A stretch of 64,000 nt of DNA from Hygrocybe punicea (GCA_963556145.1 OY744461.1:8442891-8506890); one strand, 5' to 3'. Numbered from the stretch's first letter, positions 31,981 to 44,756 are shown. A program made the numbers and translations. The notes: generated from the sequence alone by a model not told the origin.

Positions 31981-32246
31981 GGGAACTTGATATCCTTGAA
32001 CTACTTCCAAAGTACCAACGTCATCTGCGAATGGGCATGGATGATCTGCAACATGTACTGGGCAAACTTGGGGATGATGCTATCGACACAACACCGTGTC
32101 AAAATGAGATTCACGATTCTGGGGAAAAGTTCGATGAATGGGGAGGCGGGATATTTGGTTCAACTAGGTAACGACAAATACGACCTACCGGACGTGCACG
32201 GCAAGATCTGGGTGTTGGGATTACCTGATGCTCCTTGCTTCAAGTG

Positions 32247-32460
32247 TCACAGAGACCAGGCCCTAGGAAGACAAGCCATGCACACATCCAGCCATTCCCA
32301 CAGCAATGGTAAGATCCCTTCACAAAGCGCACGACATGTCTGTGACAGTGCATGGAGCATGTCTGGCTGGTCACCATACAGCAATGGAAGAAACCATCTT
32401 GACCGCCCCAACCATGCACAGTCTGGGACGGTGGGGAGGTAGGAGATTACCTCAACCTCA
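32247..32460 (-). pseudogene. F-box-like fragment
   Basis: The minus strand reads LHALSQTCRALCEGILPLLW EWLDVC, close to the second half of the F-box in basidiomycete F-box proteins (LxxLSQTCRxLRxxxLPLLWExL). No start, no downstream repeats. It is a small relic or a chance resemblance. Confidence 0.35.
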
Positions 32461-33079
32461 AGGAGGAGTTCCATGGTGCCTAAGGTAGGAATCCGCTGGA
32501 TTGGTTGTGTCTGTGTAGGTTCAGGCTGCTTGTGGGGTTTCATGAAGCGATGGTGGCTTGCTGTACCGCAGTTTTGTTGAAGGTTTTGAATTTCTTTCTT
32601 ATGAGCACACATTCTCGGTGGTGTATGGTAGAAAGGATCTGTCATCGTTTGATCCCAGGCAGGATCACAGTCGACGTCTTGCCTATTTCTTGGTAGCAGA
32701 TGGATTTCATAGTATTATTATGAAACAGAGATACAATAGGAACGCAACATTATAAACAAGTGTGGGCAGGGCAGACACTCGGAAAAAAAAATAATGACAG
32801 TAGCCAGTGTGAAACTCTTGCTTGAACAACGATATGCAAAATCAGGAGTGTCCAGGTTTGCCAAAAGTTCACCGCAGAAAAAGAACAGAAAAGCCTCCAG
32901 ATGCCATACAAGTCATAGTATACTTACATCACCGTGGCATAGAGCTCATCAGAACCAAGCTGGGAAGCCCCCATTCTTCTAGACCATCGTCTGACTTGTC
33001 CCATTCGAACAAAGTCGCGACAAAAGCCCAGTATCCCAGTAACCCTTCGCAAAGCCATTCTCGCCCCAGGTCTAAGCTT

Positions 33080-33676
33080 CTTCATCGCCAAAGACGGGCA
33101 ATGCCCACCACGGTAATGGTGACAGTGAGGGCGATGTGTTGATAGACCCGGAACCACAGAAACCATTCCTCGTTCCATAAACCTAGAGACCCATCCTCAC
33201 TCATCAGCCGTCCGTTCCTTAGGAAAAAATGAGCGGGATCGGTGCCCTCCACCACCTCCACCACCGCTACCAGCTCCTCACCTCGCCTCGATCCCAAGCC
33301 CACAGGAGTTGCAGTCAGGAAGCCCAAGGAAGCCCACAGGTGCGGTGTACAGCTCCTTCAAAGAACGCGTCCAGTTCCGAATCTGGCTTTCGCATGTATG
33401 ATACCGAGACAATGATGACAGCGACCTGTCCACGCTACACTGGCTGCACTCGGTTAAAGACAGTGCCTGGGAGGGACATCGGATTCCGGTGTTACCGTGG
33501 CTAGTTTTGGGATCAGGCAAGCAGGCGGCCGAAGTTGAGAAGGATGCAGGGCCGTATTTAGAGGATACCGCGAGGTTAGCGTGAGGCTGAAGCGAATACA
33601 GGCGACTTGGGGATCTCTGGTGGAGGCAATGTGACTGTGAGGCTGGGAATGCTAGGAATCGCAAGAGCCTTCTCAT
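33080..33676 (-). CDS. Possible mitochondrial membrane protein, uncertain
   Basis: Opens with MRRLLRFLAFPASQSHCLHQ, rich in Arg/Ser/Leu with few acids, which fits a mitochondrial targeting peptide. A second frame downstream (33327-33082) has LWNEEWFLWFRVYQHIALTV TITVVGIARLW, which looks like one membrane helix near the C-terminus. The two frames need a frameshift or intron to join, near a short duplicated sequence (CCTGTGGGCTT, about 33285 and 33310). I do not recognise the family; it may be a decayed gene. Confidence 0.3.
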
Positions 33677-33739
33677 GGTTGGTCAATAAGTGTGGGAAGG
33701 TCCTCGCCACACCTGACCATCCCACCATGTAAGCCTAAC

Positions 33740-34097
33740 TATAGCTGTTGAGCACGTGCCTCAGCAGCTATTGTTTGGTTGGAGAGTGCTCTTTTCCCAA
33801 CCCCGGCAATAAACCTTGCCCCAATACCTGCATGTACATAGTATAAAGTAGATAGCATTCCAAATATAGTAACATTGGCACCGGAAGCACATCCGACGTC
33901 AGGAACAAGGGCGCTGATGGGCTCAGGCTTTCCCATCACTGTTGCCATGGCCCTGCCCATCACTCACATGTACTCACAAGCATACACGCTCGTCGTCGTC
34001 GACATTGTGCACGACCATTTCACTGTCCCGGCGTCTTTTCTTGCGGAATTTTATATATATCATATATATATCACCCTACATGCTGTATGTAAACTAA
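33740..34097. other. Region without a supported gene
   Basis: A short minus-strand frame (33963-33739) has a Gly/Ala-rich sequence with no known motif. Nothing else seen. Confidence 0.4.
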
Positions 34098-35498
34098 TAT
34101 ACATGAAAATAAACAAAATAAAAGAGAAATAAAAGAAATAAAAAATAATAATACATGGGGTGCCACCAATGAACCGGTGGGTACTCACCTTCATGGAGGC
34201 ACTGGATTGGGTCTAAACTTGATGGTGGAGGGTGCTGGAGGGTGGGTGATGGGAGGGATGGACACTGGGGGGTGGGGAAGGGTGCATGGAGAGGGGGGTG
34301 ACGATGGGTGGTGAGGAAAGGTCCGGGAAGTGAGGCAGTTGGGGGAAAAGCAAGGGGATAGATGGAGGAGGGCTCCCAGCCCAGAACGAGTGGTGGGAAG
34401 GGGTAAGTACGTGGTGGAAAAGCAGGAGGGGGATGGGTACTCACCTGTATTATTAGGGGCCCCCTGCAGCCCCCTTTGCATTCCATCATTGATAAAAACA
34501 ATGGGGACGTCATCTATGACATCCCCGTGGTCCCTGTAGTGGGTTTCATCGTCCAGATTGGTCCTGCCATCGTAGTGTTGCCGTAGTTCGGTTCCGAACC
34601 TAGCCGAACCCGGTTCAAACCCCGAACCAAACCCTAGGTTCAGTCTAAGTTCAGCCAAGTGCTGAACCGGACCGCAGGTTCAGTTCCGGGTTTCGAGGCC
34701 TGCCGGATTTCCTGAACGGCTCCAAACCGCGTCCAAACCGCGAACGCGGATATTTTTAAGGTATTTATTTCATTTATTTTTCGCATTCCTTTACTTACTT
34801 TTTCGTGTTAAACGGTATCATGTGACCGTTACAGGTAGCTTTCTTCACCAACAGGCAACAACGCAAGGCCAATGAACGCGACACAATGTCGCGTTCATGA
34901 ACACAGGTACGTATTTTACTTTCCTGAACTTTACTAATGTTGCCTGCTACAGGAAGCTCGACCGCGACCGCAGTGTGACCACACCCACGGCCGCGAGATG
35001 ACCACCCAACGCCAACCCAATGCCAATGGACGCGCGACAGCTGCAACACCACCACCACCACCACCACCAGCGGCGGCAACAACAACGGCAACGACAACCA
35101 CGACGGCCAGCAGCAGCAGCAGCAGTGGCAACGGCAACGGCAACGGCAGCGGCAGCAGCAACGGCCACGACAGCAGCGGCAGCAGTGGCAGCAGCAACGG
35201 CGACGGCAGCAGGAGCAGCGCTGGCAGCGGCAGCAACGACGGCAGCAACGGCGGCAACAGCAGCAGCAGCAGCAGCAGCAACAGCGGCAGCGGCAACGGC
35301 GACAGCAGCAGCAGCGGCAGCAGCAATGGCGACAGCAGCAGCAGCAGCAGCAGCAACGGCGACAGCAGCAGCAGCGGCAGCAGCAACGGCGACGGCAGCA
35401 GGAGCAGCGCTGGCAGCGGCAGCAACGACAGCAGCAACGACGGCAGCAACGACAGCAGCAGCAGTATCAGCAGCAACGGCGGCAACAGCAGCAACGGC

Positions 35499-35531
<33 letters not shown>

Positions 35532-37030
35532 GCCGGCAATGCCACGCAGGGACCACGGGACAAGACCCCCCATCCCTCCACATCCCTTGGGGACACCGGA
35601 GGGCTCCCCCGCACCCATCTACCTCGCGAAGTGCAGCGCCGTATCTATTGATACGCGCCTGCCATTCGCGAGGAGAACGGACGGGGTGAGCCCACCTCGG
35701 TCTGGGTTTCAGACCGCGTCTGAACCCAGACCGAACGCGAAGAGACGGTTCGACGCCGTCTGGGTCCGGGTTTGGCCATGCGCCAAACTGGACCCGAAGT
35801 TCAGTTCGCGGTTCCGCCAAAAAGGGTCGGAACCGGACCGAACTGAACTTCGGCAACACTATGCCATCGAGTTGCATGGAGATGGTGGCAGAGGCGATGG
35901 CGGTTCCGATATCTCGACAACGATGATGATGTTGATGACGCCTTCATTGTGGGTGACTCTCCACATTGCCCTCGTTGTCTTTGTCACTGTGCACCTGGTC
36001 CACTGCCGCTAGTTTCGACATTCAAGGCCATTGGTTGAAAAAGTCAGGCGCGCTCCTGCGTGGCTTCGAGGATGTCCAGGGTGATGGTCTCTGTGTGTAT
36101 CGTCGCCATCATCCTCATCATCCTCGTTTCTGTTGTTGTTGAGGCGGTGGGGAGTGGGAGCACAGCGGAATGGGGGATTGTGGTGGTAAAAGCCTAAAAG
36201 GCGTGTGACTGTTCACTTGCCTTTTACTACCACATGCCCGCCTCCCAACTCGCCTCCTGCTGTGCTCCCACTCCCCACTGCCTCAACAACAACAGAAACA
36301 GGGACGATGAGGACGACAGTGACGATTCACACAGAGACCATCACCCTGGACATCCTCAAACCTGCGCAGGAGCGCGCCCAACTTTTCAACCAATGGCCTC
36401 AAATGTCGAAACTAGTGGCGGCGGACCAGGCACACAGCAACGAAGACAACGAGGGTGATATGGAGAGTTGCCCACAACGAAGGCATCGTCAACATCGTCA
36501 TCATTGTCAAGATATCGGAACCACCATCGCCTCTGCCACCATCCTTGCGCAACTCGATGGCAGGACCAATCTGGACGATGAAACCCACTACAGGGACCAC
36601 GGGGATGTCATAGATGACGTCCCCATTGTTTTTATCAATGATGGAATGCAAAGGGGGCTGCAGGGGGCCCCTAATAATACAGGTGAGTACCCATCCCCCT
36701 CCTGCTTTTCCACCACGTACTTACCCCTTCCCACCACTCGTTCTGGGCTGGGAGCCCTTCTCCATCCATCCCCTCACTTTTCCCCCAACTGCCTCGCTTC
36801 CTGGACCTTTCCTCGCCACCCATCGCTACCCCCCTCTCCATGCACCCTTCCTCACCCCCCAGTGTCCATCCCTCCCATCACCCACCCTCCAGCACCCTCC
36901 ACCATCAAGTTTAGACCCAATCCAGTGCCTCCACGAAGGTGAGTACCCACCGGTTCATTGGTGGCACCCCATGTATTATTATTTTTTATTTCTTTTATTT
37001 CACTTTTATTTTGTTTATTTTCATGTATAT
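34098..37030. repeat. Large palindrome with about 800-bp arms; left arm carries hAT copy B
   Basis: Left arm 34098-34572 plus 35862-36192 is the inverse of right arm 36221-37030, with a 28-bp spacer (36193-36220). Matching blocks include the outer TGAACCGGTGGGTACTCACC, the middle GGGGACGTCATCTATGAC and the inner GTGGTGGTAAAAG. The left arm alone contains the hAT insertion at 34573-35861; the right arm shows the empty site (CAACTCGATGGCAGGACC). The arms contain no recognised domain although one long frame (36205-36942) stays open. A foldback-type element, or inverted duplication of a single locus, would give this structure. Confidence 0.9.
34573..35861 (+). mobile_element. Non-autonomous hAT element, copy B, with triplet-repeat core
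   Basis: 1,289 bp, ends TAGTGTTGCCGTAGTTCGG and GAACTTCGGCAACACTA; 8-bp target duplication TGCCATCG (34565-34572, 35862-35869). Triplet core (35095-35540) of CAG/CGG units. Subterminal GGTTC/GAACC arrays as in copy A, and the inner flanks are closest to copy C. A small GCGACATTGTGTCGCG-type inverted repeat lies at about 34880. No transposase. Confidence 0.92.
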
Positions 37031-37882
37031 CTACTATATTATAAGGCGCTAAGCAGGAGACAAATGATCAATCTGATTGGACCACACATTCAGTTTTGAT
37101 TGGCTGATGGAGGAATCTGATTGGTCTGCCTCTAATTGTTCTGAGATTGTGTAATCGAGTACATAGTTTTGCTTCATGTTGATCTCAAAGGATCCAGCCC
37201 ATCTCCATGTGCATCCTTCTCTTTCTTCCTTCAGTCATGTAGTCGACTCACTCCTCTTTGTAAGTCATTCTGGAAACGACTTTCAGCCTCTATTATGCTG
37301 GAAACGTCTCGATCAACATAATGGCTATATATCTCGACAACCACATCAATCCTTCCTTTCGCCCTTCTTTTTTATTTAATTTTTGGTTCACCATGTCTAG
37401 GTGTGTAGCCTTCAAAGTTACTCACGTATGTGTTGGACTAACATAATGTTTAGCATCCCTTTGCAATCCCATCCAAAACGAATCCGGCCGATTATGTGGA
37501 AGGCGAGAGAGATGCTGCCCACGTACATATTTTAGTGCTCTCCTGTCTCTATCCCTCTTATGTTGTCTCCAGTATCTCTTCACAGGTCGACCACGAATTG
37601 CAAGAACGGGTTCACACAAATTCTCACAAGACCAGGGAGACAGATAGTTGCCGGGAGGAGTTGACGCATCGGGTACCTGCCATATGTCCTGTCTTGGCCG
37701 CTGATGCTGGCACCCGTTTGCATAAGCCATTGGTCGATGAACAGCATCCGTCTCTTTTGGGGAGCAGGTTTCTAATCAGCAGGTGCAGCAGAGGTTGCAC
37801 TGGTCCTTGGAGAGGGAAAGTGTCCTCAGTCTCATGCGTGTGTTTTGTTATTTGACTGTCTAGACAGATCAATCAGCCGTCT
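37031..37882. other. Upstream region of the second Helitron, no clear gene
   Basis: An ATG at about 37393 (MSRCVAFKVTH) and several short open stretches may belong to the disordered N-terminus of the Helitron protein, but stops occur in every frame. I could not find a 5' Helitron end. Confidence 0.35.
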
Positions 37883-40800
37883 ATGCCTGTCGCTCGACAA
37901 ATGAATTTGATCCGACCACCATGGCTTGATGTCAGCTGTATGGACATATTTTGCCCATTTTGCTCAGCCTATCACTGGATGGGCGAAAAAGTGTCCAACT
38001 CCTCCAAGTTGCATCCCCAATTCACCACCTGTTCTCAAAGGGGACAAATTGACCTCCCACTCCTACCTGAAATGCCTTCATTTCTCAGGAGCCTGTTAGA
38101 AGGTGTCGACAGACAGTCAAAAGAGTTCAGACACAATATACGACAATATAATATGTCTCTTGCCTTTACGTCTCTTGGCATCACTGAAAATCGGTTGGTG
38201 AATCGTCGCGGAGGTTGGGTCTTTTGGATATCCGGTGAGCTGTGCCATTTGGTTGGATCACTTCAGCCTAACGATGAGGAGTCACCATTGTTTGCTCAAT
38301 TGTACATATACAACTCTCGCTTAGCTCTTCACCAGCATATGAATCGAAATGATAACCTTCGTGAGGACACAATGGCATCCCTCCAGTCCATGCTTCTCGC
38401 AAATCACCACTATGCTCCAGTTTTCAAGCATGCGTATGAAACTCTTCGCGACCACCCTGACGCCCCCAACGCTGAGGTCAGACTTCACGTTACCGATCAT
38501 GGTTCTCATGTGTATGCGCCACCAACATCAGATGAAGTTGCGGTTATTTTACCAGGAGATGGAATGGCACCCGAACGATGGGACATAATTCTTCGGCAGC
38601 ATTCATACAACACCAGACATCTCACCTGAATTAATGATGGTCATCCTGCGTACAGCCCGTTGCATTATGTGTTGCTCTTTCCACATGGAACTCATGGTTG
38701 GCATCGAGATCTATTACATCGTGTGCCATCCTTGACAGATCCTAGCTCCATTACAAAATTGGGTCGTCTTTCTCAAACAGAATACTCAGCATTCTGACTT
38801 CACACGCATAGAGATGAATGTCCTATTATTCATCGTGGAGGCCGTCTATTTCAGCAATATGTCGTGGATATGTGGCTTCTACAGACCAAACAAGGCTGTC
38901 GTACCTACACTTTGACCAAGGAAAGCTGTGTGCGTCCCTTTATAGTGGGTTAGAGGACTGGTTATGATCAAACGAAGTCGGTGATCCTCATGATTTGGGG
39001 CAAAGGGTTGTACTTCTGTCGTCATACATTGGAGGCCCCCACAGTATGCAGCAGCGTTACCAAGATGCCATGGCAGTGGCTCGATACTTCCAAAATATCA
39101 ATCTTTTCATCACGATGACAACCAATCCAGAGTGGGAGGAGATAAAACGCAAACTCCTTCCAGGACAGACAGCATATGACCGGCTGGATTTAGTGTCACG
39201 AGTTTTTAAACTCAAGAAAGAAGAACTGTTAAAGGACATATACAAGTGCAAGATATTCGGTGCGGTTTTGGCGTACATATATGTTATCAAGTTTTAAAAG
39301 CGTGGTCTCCCACATGTGCATATCTTAGTCATTCTCAACAAAGACCATCGACTTCGTACCCCATCCAACATTGATTCGTGCATCACAGCGCAATGGCCTA
39401 ATGCAGAGAAGCAGCCCCAGCTGTTCGACACTGTCAAATCATGTATGGTCCATGGTCCCTGCGGGAATATCAACCCTAGCGCACCTTGCATGAAAGATGG
39501 CCGAGGTTCAAAAGGCTACCCGAAGCCATATCAAGAACAGACGTCCACTGCAGAAGACGGTTGTCCACTTTATGCAAGACCCAACGACAGTTGCACATTC
39601 CCCATCAAAGTTCGAAGTTTGACTTTCGAAGTTGACAATCATTGGATTGTTCCATACAATCCTTACCTCTCCACAAAGTTCAACTGCCACATTAATGTAG
39701 AAAGCGTTGCAACATTTAGGATGCTTAAATACTGTTTCAAATATATCCACAAAGGACCTGACAGAGCAACTATCGAATATGCACTTGACGAGATCAAGAT
39801 GTATATCAATGGCTGCTATATCGGAGCACCAGAAGCAATTTGGCGCTGTAGTAGTTGTGCCTGGTCAGTCACATGATCAGGTTCCCATGGTTTGACCTAG
39901 TCAGTAGCCTTCCAGATGTAGTAGTCAGTCCATCCTTCCTATCCAGTCGACTTCCCCTCGAGTCCTGCATGAGCCCCCGGAGTGGTACCGAGGTACCACT
40001 CCAGCGCATCTTTCATTTCATTATTCATGAGCAGTTTCCACCCATCGTTCGGCTTCAGGTGCGATATTTCACTATTTTCCTACCGATATTTACTCACTAC
40101 ATAAATGGATCTAGATTCATCTACCAGGGCACCATATGGTTATATTTGACCCTGATGAACCTGTCGAGACCATCCTTGGTCGTGCCACCTCCGAAGTCAC
40201 CACCCTCACAGAATATTTTAAAATTAATTCCATGCCCAGACCTGATGGAGACAAAGCTCGGAAATTGACATACCAAGAATTTCCACAAAAATTCGTCTGG
40301 GACAAGAACAAAAAGGTGTGGAGTGCCCGTCATCGAGGTTTTGCAATTGGACAGATGTATTTTGTTCCTCCGACAAGTGGAGAGCGATTTTATCTTCGTA
40401 CCTTGCTGACAGTAGTCCGTGGTGCAAGATCGTTCGTCGACCTGAGATCATTTGAGGGCATCATTTATCCTTCATTCCGAGAAGTGTGCAAAGCTCGAGG
40501 GCTGCTAGAAGATGATGGGGAGTGGCATCTGTGTCTTGCAGACGCTTCACAGATGCAAACTGGGACCTGGCTGCATCACCTCTTTGCCAGCATGCTCTTA
40601 TTCTGCGAGATCAGCTTCCCTGAAAGGTTATGGGACGAATTCCGGCAGCACATATGTGATGACCTGTGCATTCGTATCGCTAATCCTACCCCGGAACGTA
40701 TCTATGACTATGGATTGTTCCTTATCGACCTAATTTTATCTGACTCTGGCCTCAGTCTTCAAAATTTCCTGGGCATGCCTTTACCTGTTGAAAACTGGAC

Positions 40801-42307
40801 CGCGATCACCAGCAACCCCTTTATTGCCGACCAACTGTCCTACAATCCTGAAGAGGAACATGCTTTGTTTGTCCAGCACTTCGAAAATGTACAATGAGTT
40901 CCTGAGCAACTCGATGCGTACAACGCCATAATGAAGTCCGTCGAGAATCGTGAGGGAGAAGCTTTCTTTATGAATGGTCCCGGTGGTACAGGTAAAACCT
41001 ACATCTATCAAACACTCTGTCACAAGCTGCGATCTGAGACAAAGATTGTCCTGGTCATTGCATCAAGTGGCATTGCCGCCTTACTTATCCCTGGAGGTCA
41101 TACTGCCCATTCGACTTTTCAAATTCCAATTCACAATTTAAACGCCGAGTCGCTTTGTCACATCTCAAAAGAAGATCAACAAGCTGATCTTCTTTGATCA
41201 GTCGATCTGATAATTTGGGATGAAGCTTTGATACAAGGTCGATACACTCATGAAGCGCTTGATCGCACCATGCGCAACATATGTGGAGACAATAGCTGTC
41301 CATTTGGGGGTAAAACGATTGTATTTGGTGGTGACTTTCAACAAACACTTCCAATCGTTCCCAGAGGATCTCAAGACGACATTGTTGCTATGTCCCTGCC
41401 CCGGTCCTATCTGTGGAATTCCATGCACATACTCAATCTCCATGTCAATATGCACTTGCTAAGCGAACAACATTTATCTTCTTCTACAACCGAGGAACGA
41501 GATTTCGTGGACTGGTTGCTGTCTGTTGGCCATGGACATGGGATCAGAGATGATGGAACGATTCCTTTTGATCCAAGCATGTGGGTAAATGATGCTGACT
41601 CTCTTATCAATGCTATTTATCCCCACATAGAAGAAGCAGTGCCTAGCGCGCAATATTTCATCGAACGCACGATCCTCACACAAAGAAACACAGATGTCGA
41701 CCAGTTAAACGCTGCTGTGTTGAAAACAATGCCTGGTGCTGAAATTGTGTTTCACAGTGCGGATTCTGTTGAGTTGGAGCCTGGAGCAGAAGGAGAACCC
41801 GAGCCACTTCCTGTCGAATTTTTGAGGTCACTCGAAGCACCTGGCCTACCTCCAGGAGAACTTCACTTGAAGCCATGCTGCCCTCTCATATTACTCCAGA
41901 ATCTTGCTCCAGGAAGAGGTCTTTGCAATGGAACTCGGATGATTCTCAAACGGGCAACTCATCGCATGTTGGAAGTTGAGATCATTGGGGGAAAACATCA
42001 CGCTGAATTAGCATTCATCCCACGCATCACTCTCATCCCTTCTGCAATAGCTGGCTACAAATTTTATCTGAGACGACGACAGTTTCCCATCTGTTTGGCA
42101 TTCGCGATGACCATCAACAAAGCACAGGGCCAGTCAGTCCGCCATGTGGGTTTGGACCTACGAGAACCTGTATTCTCTCACAGGCAACTATACATCGCCC
42201 TTTCTCGAGCTACCTCAGGACGGCGCATAAAAATTCTTCTGCCACCCAATGCTGCAGATTGTCGCATTCACAATGTCATCTACCCCCAAATATTTCAATC
42301 TTTGTAA
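37883..42307 (+). pseudogene. Classical Helitron Rep/helicase, multiply disabled, with MITE insertion
   Basis: A different Helitron lineage from the one at 4-15 kb. Order: CPFCSAYHWMGEK, NIRQYNMSLAFTSLG, DEVAVILPGDG, HYVLLFPHGTHGW and FQQYVVDMW (Helitron_like_N); RGLPHVHILVIL (HUH, 39301-39336); LKYCFKYIHKGPD (two-tyrosine motif); then a MITE at 39847-40003; MPLPVENW and PEQLDAYNAIM; Walker A GPGGTGKT (about 40977-41000); IIWDEAL; FGGDFQQTLPIVP; AFAMTINKAQGQS; and LYIALSRATS. In-frame stops at 38627, 38795, 39295, 40895 and 41195, and a frameshift near 38878, disable it. Four of those five stops are TGA where family sequence suggests Arg, and the fifth is TAA where Gln is expected (QKRGLPH). 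No protease-like tail: it ends shortly after helicase motif VI. Confidence 0.9.
39847..40003 (-). mobile_element. MITE copy 2, inserted in the Helitron Rep/helicase gene
   Basis: 157 bp; starts TGTAGTAGTTGTGCC and ends GGTACCGAGGTACCACTCCA, the reverse of copy 1. Flanked by 4-bp direct repeats GCGC (39843-39846, 40004-40007). Removing it joins APEAIWR to IFHFIIHEQFPPIVRLQ in frame, as expected for a Helitron protein. Confidence 0.88.
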
Positions 42308-42529
42308 TCATGGTAGCCTTTGGTAGATAGTGACAATGTTACAATTTAGCTGTTGTAAACACTTTGTTACTCTGTAAAACACTTGAAAGTCTTCTATCCA
42401 GATTCTACGACAGCATACGTGGACCTTCTCAGTATTACTAAGTGTGTGTGCTTATATAATTCATGCTTTACAAACATTGTTTGTAAGCAGGCTGACTGCA
42501 AAGAGTCATTGTCGTAGTCTGTAACCTTC
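42308..42529. other. Helitron 3' flank; end not identified
   Basis: CTAA occurs near 42437 but I see no convincing hairpin in front of it, so I do not call the 3' terminus. Confidence 0.35.
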
Positions 42530-42607
42530 GAGCAGGCTCTCTCCATCTCCAGAGCAGGCTCTCTTCATCTTTCGAGCAGGTTCTCGAACTCCTCCATGTC
42601 TATATAA
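42530..42607 (+). promoter_or_regulatory. Three 22-bp-spaced GAGCAGG repeats and a TATA box upstream of a gene
   Basis: GAGCAGGCTCTC at 42530-42541 and 42552-42563 and GAGCAGGTTCTC at 42574-42585 are evenly spaced at 22 bp, about two turns of the helix, and followed by TATATAAAT at 42600-42608. The next ATG is at 42658. This arrangement looks like a promoter with repeated activator sites. Confidence 0.55.
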
Positions 42608-42657
42608 ATGCTGGCGTGGGCCATGGATGCCTCACATTCACTTGAAATCAGCCATCA

Positions 42658-43409
42658 ATGTCAGCAACAATAACTGCCCCAATTGTCCTAGAAAACCCTC
42701 AGTCAGTCGATGGATCCCCACGTACTATCAAATTCGATGGTCAGATGTGGATAAGTCCTGGGAAAACCCTCACAGGAAAATTCCATTACTTCAACTCAGA
42801 TGACCTGGAGTTTGATGCCATTGGACACTATGTAGCATGGATCCATGTATGTCAATTCACTCTTTGCTCTTCATAATATCTAAATCCTCTCCAGGTAGCA
42901 AGGGTAGTACAAGTTTCCACACAACAAGAAGAAGATTCATCTGAGAATGATGAAGATGATGACCAGGTCCCTGTCCCCGTCATCCTGGATGGTCTCCACA
43001 TATATGGAGACATCGTCCAGGTAAGTTTTTCTTAAACGTTGATGTGAACGTGTACTAAATAAAAAGTTACATCGAAATAGCTCATCCAGGTGTCCGACAA
43101 GCGCCATACGTCACCCTCTCGGGTGCTGTGTTCAACAAGACCAGGGAGTCATTTGACGTGAACGCCACACAGTACACATTGTTTTATAAAAATCAACATC
43201 GCCTATCTACATTCCCCATCCACACCCACTTCGATGATGTCAGGTACAAAAAAAAGAAACCCATCCCTTCAAACAACACCTATGTCGCAGTGGAGGGCTC
43301 CCTGTTCCATGTTGACATCAACAGCAACACCGGTGGCCCCATGCTGTCAGTTCTAACAAATTGCCTGTCGCTCACCTACTCCCTGGCCATCTCCTCCAAA
43401 CTAGCTTGA
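42658..43409 (+). pseudogene. Unrecognised protein, possibly OB-fold-like, probably frameshifted
   Basis: ATG 42658 follows the TATA box by about 50 bp. Exon 1 (to about 42846) ends WIH and splices to VARVVQVSTQQ; an acidic stretch (EEDSSENDEDDD) is followed by LDGLHIYGDIVQ. The third part (GAVFNKTRESFDVNATQYTL ... YKKKKPIPSNNTYVAVEGSL) is in a frame that the canonical splice sites near 43021-43091 do not reach, so there is either an unusual intron or a small indel. From memory, similar unnamed proteins are frequent near Helitrons in Agaricomycetes; a single-stranded-DNA-binding (RPA-like) role is only a guess. Confidence 0.4.
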
Positions 43410-43439
43410 GTTCAAGTTTCTCCCCTTTGACCACATCAC

Positions 43440-44756
43440 TCTTTACACTTCGGGATGTTTGGGTGGAACAGCGCATCCAGCTCAACTATACCACAATTCT
43501 TGGTCACAGTGGTAACATCAATGCAACCAGTGCATTCATTCAAGCCTGTCTATTAGCTGCAGCTCACGGAATTTACCAGGTTGGTGAGCTTGAATTCAAC
43601 TTGCTTACTTGACACTGACTTGCACACAGGATGCAATTAGCCTACCACCCCTCACAAACCCAACCTGGGCTATTGGGCCAATCGATTTTACTGCTGATCA
43701 TGCCTATCCAGATTTACATGGAAACAATGCCTCATCAGCTCCAAAGATCGTCATCCCCGACTGGTATGGGATATGGAGTGACCCTGCTTGCAAGTATGGT
43801 TGGGTGTTGAACACCAGTGTCGTTGGCTTGAATGTAAACCCTTACATTCACTGAAGATGGCGGGTGCATCTTTGAGACACAGCCGTTCCTAACTTTACAG
43901 CCATTTGGATATGTCAATGCAGCGTTTGGATGTCACAATAACAGCATCGCTACCAGTTACACATCAGCTCAGGATGGCGTCCTGATTTTTTCGAGACTCA
44001 GTCTGAGCCAGCTGGCTGCAGGAAATGAGACAGTGGTGATATACTGCCGGCCGAGTGCAGTTGCCATGTCTGGGGATGTCACTTGGACTCAAAGACCCAT
44101 GCTTTGATATCCGTCGACAACGCACGACCATTGTCATCCAAACAACAGCAACTTTACGATCCAACTAGTGTTGCCGAAGTTCAGTTCGGTCCGGTTCCGA
44201 CCCTTTTTGGCGGAACCGCGAACTGAACTTCGGGTCCGGTTTGGCGCATGGCCAAACCTGGACCCGAACGGCTTTGAACCGTCTCTTAGCATTCGGTCTG
44301 GGTTCAGACGCGGTCTGAACCCCAGACCGAGGTTGGCTCACCCCTGAGCTCCGTTCTCCTCGCGAATGGCAGGCACGTATCAATTGATACGGCGCTACGC
44401 TTCGCGAGGAAGTTGGGCTACGGCGGAGCCGTCTGGTGCTGTTGCTGCTGCTGCTGCCGCTCCCACTGCTGGTGCTGCTGCTGCTGCTGCCGTCGCCGTC
44501 GCTGCTGCGCTCCTGCTGCTGCTGTTGCCGTTGCCGCTGCCGCTGTTGCTGCTGCTGCCAGCATTGCTGCTGCTGCTGCTGCTGGCCGTCGTGGTGGTGG
44601 TTGCCGTTGTTGTTGCCGCCGCTGATGGTGATGTTGGGGCTTGATGCACCAGCAGCAGCTGCTGCTGCTGCCGGTGTTGCTGCTGCCAGCGTTGCTGCTG
44701 CTGCTGCTGCTGTTGCCGCCGTTGCTGCTGCCGCCGTTGCTGCTGTTGCTCCTGCG

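Noticed and set aside
33739..33963. Minus-strand short frame with a Gly-rich sequence as a gene
   Set aside because: No motif, no splice support, and it lies in a region of degraded sequence.
36205..36942. A 245-residue open frame in the palindrome's right arm
   Set aside because: The left arm keeps only part of it, the sequence is low-complexity and Pro-rich, and no family is recognised.
42308..42480. A Helitron 3' end at CTAA near 42437
   Set aside because: No stable hairpin lies in the expected 10-15 bases upstream, so the match is probably chance.
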